Shown: positions 1-9,177 of the stretch, piece after piece | How positions within the stretch are numbered: position 1 is the stretch's first letter | Layout of the letters: each line of letters begins with the position of its first letter | The notes under the pieces: generated by a model | The model's database searches: none | Seen by the model: only the letters and a program-made list of their open reading frames with translations | Told to the model about the DNA's origin: nothing | Assembly (NCBI GenBank): GCA_964200075.2 | Contig: CAXNAA020000146.1 | Coordinates: forward strand, 1 to 26,215 | Length of the DNA: 26,215 nt | Direction of reading: 5' to 3' | Source: Sphacelaria rigidula | Lineage: Eukaryota; Phaeophyceae; Sphacelariales | Position numbers and translations under genes: made by a program

Positions 1-442
1 TGAGAAACTAAGAAATTACGGATTCTGCATACTTCTGACGCTGACTACTGTAGTACAGATCACCATCCAGTATTGGTTCTGCAGTACTTAATGTTTTTCC
101 AGTGTCGATACCCTGGGTATCCTGGAATACGGAGTATCATCAACGGTTCATACCCTGGGTACTCAGTACATCCACTCAGTACTCCGAGTACAACAGCGGG
201 TATTTGGATCAGGCCTCATCTGACGGTACAGTAAGGAGGGGCGTAGCGACATGGTTCCTGTGCTGAAATTATTCCTCCAGCTACCCCTTCCCGTTCGCCG
301 TACGATGGGATGGGATTAGATGGGCCTTTGACGTGGGGTTGTTCGGTGAAAGGGTACTTCATGTACGCTGCTAGTCACCATTTTCTGTCGCGAGTATGCC
401 AACTGGGACTAATCCACGGAGACGCTACCTTACCAGGTACAC
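1..442 (+). promoter_or_regulatory. 5' flank of the CSB gene, with short palindromes
   Basis: No coding region is recognisable. The stretch contains two copies of TACCCTGGGTA (about 109-119 and 151-161). The first sits in an inverted repeat, GATACCC-T-GGGTATC (107-121). Repeated AGTAC-type words follow (ACTCAGTAC twice, then GAGTAC, 161-200). No TATA box is evident near the start codon. It presumably holds the promoter and 5' UTR of the downstream gene, or the tail of a neighbour. A possible splice acceptor (ttaccag at 429-435) lies just before the chosen ATG, so an extra upstream exon cannot be excluded. Confidence 0.35.
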
Positions 443-1509
443 ATGAAGGAGCAGATCCTCAACGGACTACTGCGCAGGAGAAATGCCGACGAAGACGAAT
501 GGAAAAACAATGGATCGCTAGACTCTGTGGAAGAACTTGAAAGAGCTTCTTCGATGCATGACAACAAATTAGACTTGAGATATCGTGGCATGGATGGATT
601 GGGTGACGAGCGCCGGCGCCGGGAGGAACTAATCAAAACAGGGGCAATCACCCCTTTGGATGTCGGCACGGACAATGCTGGACCCCCATCTCGAATTCGG
701 GGTCGTGTGTCTCTGATGGAACACAAAATAGCAGAGGGGATGGCTGTCAAGCTTCCTCGTGCTCGTAGGGCGGAGAAGCCATCCCCGCAACAAGCAAACA
801 ACGACAGCGGCTCTGAGTATGACTCCAGCATGAAGAGCAAGGGCGGCGGCACGGCCAAGGTTGACTCTCGACAGCGTAAATATCCCGTCGACTCTCCTGC
901 CGATGTCATGAATGGAGAAGAAGAGGCCATCGGGCAGGAGCAGAAAAGACAATCTAGGAGCGTAAGTAACCCTGCGAGTACTGTAGAGTGTCCTATCTGC
1001 CAACAGCGTGTTATCGTCCAAGATCCAGCCCACCCTGACCGCTGCCTTAGTAAGCACCTAGACAGGTGCGATAGGAGAAAAGACCGACGAAGAGCGAGCG
1101 AACGGGCAAAAGAGGAAAAAGATGCGGGGGAGGGGGTGTCACGTCAGACCAGACTCTTACCGGAGCGAGGGGGGCGGAGAAACAGAGAAGGTGTGCAACG
1201 GGGTCTCGTGTATTGGAGTACCATAGTTACATGTGTTGCTGTGTGGTCCAGAGAGTAACGTGTGCGACGCTTGACCGACTGACCCTGACAGGAACGCGCG
1301 ACGGAGTTAGCGAGCGAGCAAAAACTCGAGGTGATTGGCCAGGGGAGCCCAGCGCGGGGAAAAAGGCGCGCGGTGGCAGAGGACGAAAACCCAGCAGACG
1401 AGAGGTGTCGCCACAGCAGGGTTCGGAATCGATTGATGTGGATGTGGTGCCTGAGGCGCGTCAAGAAGTCATCGATGATTATGATGACGCTGACTTCGAG
1501 GCTCGTCAG
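443..1509 (+). CDS. CSB exons 1-2: N-terminal regulatory region
   Basis: Exon 1 (443-1190) and exon 2 (1292-1509) join in phase 1 through a 101-nt intron. They encode about 322 hydrophilic, charged residues. The segment [12 protein letters not shown] (residues 62-73) matches a short motif typical of CSB N-termini, which ties exon 1 to this gene. A zinc finger follows at 183-209, then a very basic Arg/Lys/Glu stretch (210-235). Exon 2 ends with an acidic run, [13 protein letters not shown], in the place where CSB proteins carry an acidic or coupling region before the ATPase. The ATG at 443 is the first in the frame I can defend. Confidence 0.75.
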
Positions 1510-4500
1510 GTGAGGCATGGTCAAGGGGGATACCGGGTATGGAGCCCATGTAGGGAACAACCGCACCGCGTGATATGCACGCGCTAGATGACGTTCGCAA
1601 CTCCGACAAACCCACTGTCGATGCTGTTTGCTTTTTACGCAGGACCAAGTGCATGGGGCACTCTCGGCTGTCGTTGATGAGGACCACGGGTTCGCTGACG
1701 GTGTCGCCGATTTAGGCGACGGCCTCGCAATGGATAGCAGCATTGCCAACCGGCTTTTTCAATATCAACTGACAGGTCGTGGCATCGCTCGTACTCTTGC
1801 TCTCAGTAGGCTAGCTTGGGTAGCTTGGTCATTTGTGTGTGGCGTCGTCGTCGGCTTGTTGAATTTTTTATACCAGTGGTAACTAACGTCATATACGTAC
1901 TTGATATGTTTGCTCGGTTCAGGCCGTTTAGTCTACAATTGGTATGGATAGCAGCCATCTATCCACCTTCTTGCTCTGGAATTCATTTTTCAGGATACTT
2001 GTTTCCCTGTGTGTTGAACTTGCTAGGTGTTCGCTGGATGTGGCAGTTGCATAGGCAAGGCGCGGGTGGCATTGTTGGCGACGAAATGGGCCTGGGCAAG
2101 ACGGTGCAGGTATGCGGTGGGCCCTCTTTTGTGTATTTTTGTGTATGGTGGAGTCCCAGGCATTCACGCTCATAGTACACAGGACAAGCACATGTCACTC
2201 GGGGTATGAGTCTTTTACTGCCTTGTCGTTCTTGGAAGTTGCTGTGGAACAGGGAAAACTTGTAAATTGCATTTGCAACGATTTATTGTCACGCGTAATG
2301 GTCCACCTTGTCTTACAAGCACGTCATGGCAGGTCGCTTCGTATCTTGGTGCTCTCCATCGCGGTGGTGTGGCGCGGCGTATGCTGGTGCTTTGCCCAGC
2401 TACAGTCCTTTCGCATTGGATGTCAGAGCTTCATGTGTGGGCCCCGCAGCTGAGGGTCGTTGTACTGCATCGCTGTGTCCAGGCTTTCAACACCGTCGCC
2501 GGGAACTCGGGTATGGAAATGCATTCAAACGTCTTTGAAATATGTGCTCGAAGACAGCGAAACTATTATCTTATTTGGAGCTGTTGAGAGTGCTGCTTTT
2601 GTTTACTCCAACAGGTCCTCAGCTGCGCGCCATCAACTACCCCGACAAGCCTGTCCGCAATGCGTTGCATGTCGAAACTAGTTTCCCTAGATATGAGATA
2701 AATGGCATCGTTGTTGCACGCATGCATACGGAAATATCTTGAACTGAGACTTGCACCCGGGTAGGCCATCGGGGGTAGATACTTCCCGCGGTTCTGTTTT
2801 TTTCAGATCCACCCTGAGTCGGCGATTTTGTTCTTGTCGCTATTTTGATGTGACACTTATGACACTTATGGTGGTAACGTCGTTCTTTGATAGGATCCGA
2901 TGGACGTGACCTCGAGGATTGATGGAGGTCAAAGCAAAACCGCTCGGTTTCATTGATGAAGCCACACACATGGCAAGAGCTTTACAGTAGATGCATGCTA
3001 GTGGCGTCTGGTTTGGAGTTCAACAGTCTAATCTTTGGTCCAAATTCACGCCATGTCCCCTGCATTTACTTTGCGACCTATGATGTTGAACCGTAGGGAA
3101 AATTCGAAGCTTCGTGCGACGAGTTCTGGACTGGCCCAATGTTGTGGTTGTGGCCTCGTATGAAGGTATGAAGACGCTGAAGGCGCTCCTGCTGCCATAC
3201 AATTGGGACTACAGCATTCTCGATGAGGGACAACGTATTCGCAACCCTGATGCTGAGGTTCGTTCCCTGCCCAGATCTACCAACGTCCGTGCTGCCCGAG
3301 TAGGGGATGTAGTTTCGCCACTCCAGGATGCACCCACCGGGTATTGCGTTTGAGTATGTCGGTTGCTACTCCATTAGATGATAGTTTTGCTGTCTTCGAG
3401 ATTTCAACATGTTTCTTCCCGGTACACGCCTTGTATTTTGGTCTCGCGGATTGGATCATGACCAGCACTGACTTCCCCACCCCGTCGGCTTTCGTCAACA
3501 GCAATGCCACGGTAGGGGTGAACTTTATTCTTTCAAGGCTCCTTCTTGTAGGAGCCTTTCGGTGGCAAATTTCTGGGCCTCAGTGTGCAGCTTCGGAAAA
3601 CTTTTAGACTCAAAAGTGCACCCCTACCATGGCATCACTCTCAAACAATTTCAACAAGAGAGTTTCGTTTTGCTTCTCATGTCCTCACGCTTCCAACCAT
3701 GGAGATCAGATACTTCGTAGAAGAAACCCAAACGCATCTATTGATAGCAGGAATTGAACCTGGGTACTTTGCATTTTGATGGTGTCAGTTGTACCATTAC
3801 ACCGCTGGAGCGGGTTGTTGTGAGAACAATCCGCCCTCCATTTGGTCCGCTGTCGCCTCTGTGATGAATGGTTACGACATTTTGTTAATATTGTCAGCCG
3901 TTGCCGTGTTACGTGCTCAGGTGACGCTCATTTGCAAGCAGATCAGGACTGTACACCGCCTGATACTGACAGGAACTCCCATCCAGAACAACCTGCGCGA
4001 GCTGTGGAGCCTGTTCGACTTTGTGTTCCCTGGTCGGTTGGGTACCCTTCCGGCGTTCGAGGCTGAGTTCGCGAATCCTATAAGAGTGGGAGGTTACGCG
4101 AATGCCAGGTAGGCCATGTCCCGCCGGTTGCCTTGGCCTCCGCGCACAGCGCGAACACTCGCCTGCTTCCCATCAAATACTCTACGGGTATGTTATTGTT
4201 GATCCATCTGATGCAAATTTTCCCCCCCCACTGGACGTGTTGTTGCTCTGTCACAGCCCTATGCAGGTCCGTCTTGCCTACCGCTGCGCTCTTGTCCTGC
4301 GAGACTTGATACACCCGTACCTTTTAAGAAGGCTCAAGAAAGACCTCGAGGACATCATTCAGCTGCCTCAAAAGACGGAGCAGGTACGGCATGAGATATC
4401 TGGAATAAAGTACAGTATGTCACCTGTGGTTCCATTCCATCTGACATGATGTGAAGACATTCAAAGCTTTAGTTGTCGACACCAACGTTTCTTTTCCACT

Positions 4501-7500
4501 GAAGTTTTTCCAAAGGTGGGTTCACGTCGATGTCCTGTGTCATGGAACGCATTGTGTACTGTAGCATATGTTCACACCATAACGTTCGGCCTCACGGAAG
4601 TTGATGTCATGTGTGATTTTGTGAGTTTTTTGTCCTTTTCTTCTCGTTCCCTCCGTCTCCCCCTCCTCTTTTTTCTCCCAATTTTCTTTGTTCGTTGTTG
4701 TATTCTTTGGTTGCCGCCATTTTCCCCTTGCTCGAGCTCCCTTCCTTCAGCGTAAATTTCCGTGTACCAGTACTTCTCGTGGGTAAACCTATTTTGTGAC
4801 CACGGCTGTATTGGTTATGTCAGTGTGTTGTAATAGTATGTTGATACATGAATGAGTGCTACTGTTCATGTTAATCTTAGTGTCTGACAATGAATCAACG
4901 GATTTATCGATCAAGACTCACGATGCAATTGCCGTCCACGCGCGCCGCAGGTACTCTTTTGCCGTTTGACGTCCTACCAGCGTCACTTGTACAGCGAGTT
5001 TCTCGACTCAACCGAGGTGAAGAGTGTATTGAGCAGGACCATGCGTGCCTTCAGGGCTATTGGAATTCTGCGCAAGCTTTGCAACCATCCTGACCTGGCA
5101 TGCAAGGTCGGGGAATCTGTGGCAACCCGGTAAGATCAAAGTGACTCGGAAACATGGTGCTCAGTGCTGACCTGAGAAGCACGCCAAGTTACATTTTGTT
5201 TTCGGAGCCCTTGCTCAGCACCCTGCACCCTGCTGGCGTTGGTATGAATGCTATCTTTTTCTACCAGGTTCGCGTTGAACACCGTTTGGACGAAAGCAAG
5301 TGACGACAGCGGGGACGAAGAAAACATGTACGAAGAGGCGAAGCACAGCGAACACGGTGCGCCGCAACGATCGGGCAAACTCCAAGTCCTGAAGCAAATA
5401 TTGCCTCTCTGGCACGAACAGGTGGTGCAACGGTGCTTGTCGTTGGTCCTGTTCATACTTGGCAATCATGAGCTACCCTCTTTAAATATGGCAGCTGTGA
5501 GCCTCAAAAATCATGTACACCAGTTACGCTGATAAGTGCGTCTTGCTGTCTTGCTGTGTCAGGGCCACCGTGTTCTACTCTTCTCGCAGACTCGCCAAAT
5601 GCTGAATATTCTCGAAAATTTTGTGAAAAGCATGGGCTGGTCGTACGGGCGTCTGGATGGCAACACCCCTGTCGGCAAAAGACAGGCAAGTTATGGCCTT
5701 GTTTTGCGTATCGTTTTACGACTGGTTTTCCCGGCATGTGCAACACGAAAAATATGTACTCCTGGGATCATGATCGCACACGCCGCGGGTGCCTTCCTCC
5801 GTTTGTTGAACATATCCAAGCCGCGGTCTTTTATAACTCCCAGACCATCTGTATCCATGCCGTTGCTCACCGCTCAGAATCTCATCAGGGACTTCAACGG
5901 CAATGACTCGATGTTCATAATGCTGTTGACGACGCGAACTGGCGGCGTTGGGGTCAACCTGACGGGCGCGGACAGAGTGATACTCTTCGACCCGGACTGG
6001 AATCCGAGTACGGACATGCAGGTCAGTATCTTTGCAGTACTGTCTTGATGATCGCGTGATCTATGTCGCCCGTGCATGGCCGCACTGACAAGCGCAAGAC
6101 CGACCTACTGTTGTAACACTAACTGCCACGTGCACATCACTACCGGAAAAGGCGTGGCACGGGACGCAGTTTTCGTACAGTTAACCCAACTGATGCATTC
6201 GCTCATATCACCATCAGGCACGGGAGCGCTCGTGGCGAGTTGGGCAACTCCGACAGGTGACAGTGTATCGTCTCATCACGGCCGGAACTATCGAGGAAAA
6301 GATCTACCACCGACAAATATTCAAGACTGCGCTCACCAACCGAGTGCTACAAGTGAGAAATCAGACTGGTATGTTTCTTGATAATCCGTAGCTCGCTCTA
6401 TTTATTGTTTTCGTTGTCTCGCTGTTTTACTTCATACTACCAGTAGAGCTCATCCCCCGTCCAAACGCGCTTACTCGATGATCGACTCCAGGACCCCAAG
6501 CAAAGGCGCATGTTCAGCGCTGACGAACTGGGTGACCTGTTCACTCTCGGCGATGACGGGTCCATGGATGGCTTCACGGATACCGTTGATTTATTTCAGG
6601 TGCAGGTGGACCAGACTGGGCCAGACCCTAGATTATGCTTTTAGAAAATCTGATCGCTGTGCGCACTTTTTGCTGCTTGGGAATGAATGCACCGAAAATT
6701 TTGAACGGCATGCCGACGCTCTGGGACAGTAGGATTTCCGATGCTTCCAACAGCAGCGATTCCCTTGTTGACCGGTCGTCGCGGTCTATACTGACATAGC
6801 GGCGGATCTCGTGCGCCTAACATTTCAGGGGGAGGGAAAAGTCGATGCTCCAAGCCGAGATCGGCGGGAGTCGAATGAAAGGCGAACAAGGAAAAGAAAT
6901 GCAGGCAGCGCGAAGCACCGCGGAAAGTCGGCAGGATCTCGAGACCGAAGGAGTCGCAGTCCGAACAGACCCGAAGACGAAGCGGAGGACGACGACGCAG
7001 AGCCTTCGGCAATTCTCGGTACTGCTACAGTTGTCCTCGAACCAAGTCAAGCTGGCGAAAATGCTGACGACACAGACGCGGAAGGGGGCGATGAGAAAGC
7101 CAAGAGTGACGACGCAGCGGTTCTGCAGGCACTGTACGAGGGTGCCCCGCTGTCTAGCGTTTTTCGTCACGATTTGGCGGAAGGTATGCAAGATTTTCGG
7201 TGACCTGTAACGGGAGACTCTTGAGTACCTGAGTCCCTTCTCGGTAGGGATGACCTGCTTTCGCCAAATGCCGCTCATATGCAAAACAAGACGATTTTGC
7301 AAATCATCTTCCTTGTGATTTCGGTATTTGGTTTGTGCGCCTATTGGCAGGTGGCGGAGTGATGTCTGTAGAGCAAAAGCGGATGGAAGAGGAGGCCAAA
7401 CGCGCCGCTCAAAGGGCAGTAAACCAACTGCGCATGTCTAGGCAGAACGATCGGGCCGGAGCTGGTCAGGTGACACCTCTGGCTCGACTGCTGTATGAAG

Positions 7501-9177
7501 CTTTGCTCTGTGTTCGTACCCCGATGTTGTCAAGCACGATCGGTATTTATGCTAGGTGGCATGTGTTGGACAGGGAGTCACGTCGGTTTCGGTTTTTCAT
7601 GATAGCCTTCAGCATGCATTTCTCATGTTTTTGGCTGCAGTGCCGAGTAGGTACACGTGTCAGCCATATTGCCTTGCGAGTATGCCCGGCTTGGTTACGC
7701 TGGAGCAAAGTCACGGCACGGTGCTTTCTTCGCGTTCGAATTTTGCCGGTCTTCTTTTTCGCCGCTGCTGCACGTGCAGGGTGAGTTCCACTCGTCATGG
7801 ACAGGTAGAAATGGCGGAGCTAGCCAAGCAGTCAGCGCCAACGGGAGCGCTGTGCGACGGTTCGGAAATGTTGTCATCCCAGGTTTGACCATCGGTGGAT
7901 CTCGAAACGACTCGTCGGGAAAGGAGGGGTCATTCTTCGATCGTGAGCAACGAGGCCCTGGGTCGGCGGATGGCCAGTCGACCGGGATGACATCACAGGT
8001 ACAGGCGGACATTTCTAGTTATTTTTGTCGGCATTGCTCGGCGTCGTTCCTCCTCTTCTTCACGCGTTTCATATCGTAGAACGTGTGTTACGTGGAATTG
8101 TATCTGTGTTATTTCCCAAAGTGTTTCTCATTTTTTTCGTCGCCTTCATTCCTTGCTGTTTCCGTTTTCTCTGAGCAGGACGTTTTGCGCCATATCCGCG
8201 AACGAAGTCAAGCTCAACCAGCTCAAGCGCCGGGCTTATTTCCAGGTACGGTGCTCAATCACCATACAGAGCCGCACGGTGTTTGCAGTAGCAGATCCGG
8301 TACCCGCGGTCGATGAGTCTTGCTGTTCCGTTGATACTGTGGACATGCAAACATCGTTTGACTTCCGCTCGTTCGTCGCGCAACTATCCCCCACCTTTGC
8401 AGAGTTTCAAGAACCTGCGAGCTCATCGAGTAAAGATGCCCACTACTCTGCGTTGCTGCAGAGACTACAGGTATATACGATACCATCGTCTCACTGCGAG
8501 TTTGAGTTTATTCTTTTGCCCATGTTTCGCCGGTACAAGATGGTAAAGTTCGATCGTTGACCTCATTTCAGGAGCAGCTCGATGTGTCGATTTCAAGCGT
8601 ACAACGAAAATGACGTGCTTTTTCGGTTCTTCACGTTGGCGACAACTTCCAAGGCGTCGATTAATTGCGCGATGCAACGTACTTTGTCTTGACGTAAGTT
8701 GCAGTATACAGTTGCTGACCGTGTGGCGGTGGTTTTGCATAGCTCGTGTTCCTCGATTCGAACTACTTTTGACGTGAAACCATCCGGGGAGGAGGGGCTT
8801 CAGCTCGCTTTCAGAACCTCATCCCCAGGGGTGAAACTTTTTTTTCGCGGCCGTTGACATGTTTCTGTCACGTATGCTTCAATCGTCGTGTTGTTATCAA
8901 GTCTACTATTGCGCACCATGTGCGCGTTTTGTCGTGAATCCGACCGCGCCGTTATTCCGACTACGTGCCTTGTGTACGCCCATTACCATCGTTCAACTTT
9001 TATCCACAGGATTACTTGGCCGACGCGCCCTCTGGCATCGACACTGCGGCGTTGATCCAAGCTTTCGGGGATGTGCCTCGAGTAGATGTTCCAGTTTTCC
9101 GTCAGTTGCTGCAAGCGCTTGCAGTTTGCAACAACGGCAGGTGGAAGCTCCGAGAAGTGCCAGCTGTTGATGAGTGA
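443..9177 (+). CDS. ERCC6: CSB/ERCC6/Rad26-type SNF2 ATPase, 20 exons
   Basis: DNA-dependent ATPase of the Cockayne syndrome B group. In known members it binds RNA polymerase II stalled at lesions and recruits CSA and TFIIH for transcription-coupled nucleotide excision repair in the nucleus. Exons: 443-1190, 1292-1509, 1643-1775, 2027-2109, 2333-2510, 3097-3257, 3921-4108, 4257-4383, 4951-5129, 5268-5421, 5563-5685, 5878-6021, 6218-6352, 6492-6599, 6829-7183, 7351-7469, 7780-7998, 8179-8245, 8289-8470, 9010-9177. They sum to 3789 nt (1262 residues plus TGA), and every junction keeps phase. All introns are GT-AG except 5686-5877 (GC-AG). Domains: [12 protein letters not shown]-terminal motif (64-74), UBZ4 finger (183-209), SNF2 lobe 1 (about 360-600), lobe 2 (about 720-860), DPKQRR block (858-863), Arg/Ser-rich tail, CSA-interaction-like motif, winged helix. 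Human CSB has 1493 residues. Exon boundaries come from reading homology and splice signals by eye; the start codon and exon 1/2 junction are least certain. Confidence 0.9.
989..1069 (+). other. UBZ4 (RAD18-type) zinc finger domain in CSB
   Basis: Residues 183-209 read CPIC, an 18-residue spacer, then HLDRC. This gives C183-x2-C186-x18-H205-x3-C209. The flanking pattern (V-E-C-P-I-C ... L-S-K-H-L-D-R-C) is that of ubiquitin-binding UBZ4 fingers such as RAD18, though the loop is about seven residues longer than usual. An extra His (197) and Cys (201) lie within the loop. Ubiquitin binding is inferred from family resemblance only. Confidence 0.6.
1643..4383 (+). CDS. CSB exons 3-8: SNF2 ATPase lobe 1
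   Basis: Exons 1643-1775, 2027-2109, 2333-2510, 3097-3257, 3921-4108 and 4257-4383 encode the first RecA lobe. Visible motifs are [16 protein letters not shown] before the ATP site, motif [10 protein letters not shown] (residues 384-392) split from the preceding exon at YQLTG/V, motif Ia [12 protein letters not shown], motif II as DEGQ (496-499), motif III LTGTP (523-527), [24 protein letters not shown], and [10 protein letters not shown]. The order and spacing are those of CSB rather than other SNF2 groups, especially [17 protein letters not shown] and the [11 protein letters not shown] segment. Introns 5 (586 nt) and 6 (663 nt) are the longest in the gene. Confidence 0.92.
3741..3812 (-). 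pseudogene. tRNA-like relic inside CSB intron 6, antisense
   Basis: On the minus strand a perfect B-box-like GGTTCAATTCC (3750-3760) is preceded about 30 nt upstream by GGTGTAATGGTA, which resembles an A box (3792-3803). The T arm would have a 4-of-5 base-pair stem with the loop TTCAATT. No acceptor stem or anticodon stem can be folded from the flanks. This is a decayed tRNA, a tRNA-derived SINE head or chance, not a working tRNA. Confidence 0.25.
4951..6599 (+). CDS. CSB exons 9-14: linker and helicase lobe 2
   Basis: Exons 4951-5129, 5268-5421, 5563-5685, 5878-6021, 6218-6352 and 6492-6599. Exon 9 carries [10 protein letters not shown] and [11 protein letters not shown], the conserved run joining the lobes. 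Exon 10 has an acidic insert ([17 protein letters not shown]) before [15 protein letters not shown]. Exon 11 starts [14 protein letters not shown] (motif IV). Exon 12 has motif [20 protein letters not shown] (780-798), and DPDWNPSTD. Exon 13 has motif [12 protein letters not shown] (813-822), then [14 protein letters not shown]. Exon 14 starts [19 protein letters not shown], a post-helicase signature of CSB. The intron after exon 11 starts with GC rather than GT. Confidence 0.92.
5686..5877 (+). other. GC-AG intron in the CSB gene
   Basis: The exon ends AAAGACAG and the intron starts gcaagt. All positions other than the second intron base fit a strong donor, as is usual for GC-AG introns. The acceptor is ctcag before AATCTCATC. 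Homology on both sides (GNTPVGKRQ, then [10 protein letters not shown]) fixes the junction. Confidence 0.75.
6829..9177 (+). CDS. CSB exons 15-20: basic tail, CSA-binding-like motif, winged helix
   Basis: Exons 6829-7183, 7351-7469, 7780-7998, 8179-8245, 8289-8470 and 9010-9177. Exon 15 has an Arg/Ser-rich stretch ([10 protein letters not shown]) that may act as a nuclear signal, then acidic residues and [22 protein letters not shown]. This last segment corresponds to the CSB stretch ending in HD-x-(I/L). Exon 16 is an Arg/Lys/Glu helix. Exon 17 has SSWTGRNGG, and the exon 17/18 junction gives [15 protein letters not shown], similar to the LLxKMRxRN-type CSA-interaction motif. Exons 19-20 give [21 protein letters not shown] and NNGRWKL near the C-terminus, which match the CSB winged-helix/ubiquitin-binding domain. 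Exons 18-19 are separated by only 43 nt. Confidence 0.82.
8246..8288 (+). other. Very short (43-nt) intron in the CSB gene
   Basis: The donor is gtacgg after TTTCCAG and the acceptor is gtttgcag. Removing it joins APGLFP to [11 protein letters not shown] in phase. Without removal the frame of exon 18 stops at 8314-8316. It is much shorter than the other 18 introns. No other in-phase donor and acceptor pair was found that keeps both flanking segments. Confidence 0.55.

Noticed and set aside
430-930. 166-codon minus-strand frame overlapping CSB exon 1
   Set aside because: Antisense shadow of exon 1, whose plus-strand reading has a UBZ4 finger and a CSB N-terminal motif.
1144-1749. 201-codon minus-strand frame
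   Set aside because: It covers CSB exons 2 and 3 in antisense and has no recognisable domain; the plus strand explains the segment.
3741-3812. Functional tRNA gene
   Set aside because: A and B boxes are visible, but no acceptor stem or anticodon stem pairs; kept only as a relic.
8153-8560. Continuous 135-codon frame as a single CSB exon without the 43-nt intron
   Set aside because: Its first half ([13 protein letters not shown]) does not match CSB, while the spliced alternative gives [10 protein letters not shown] in the right place.
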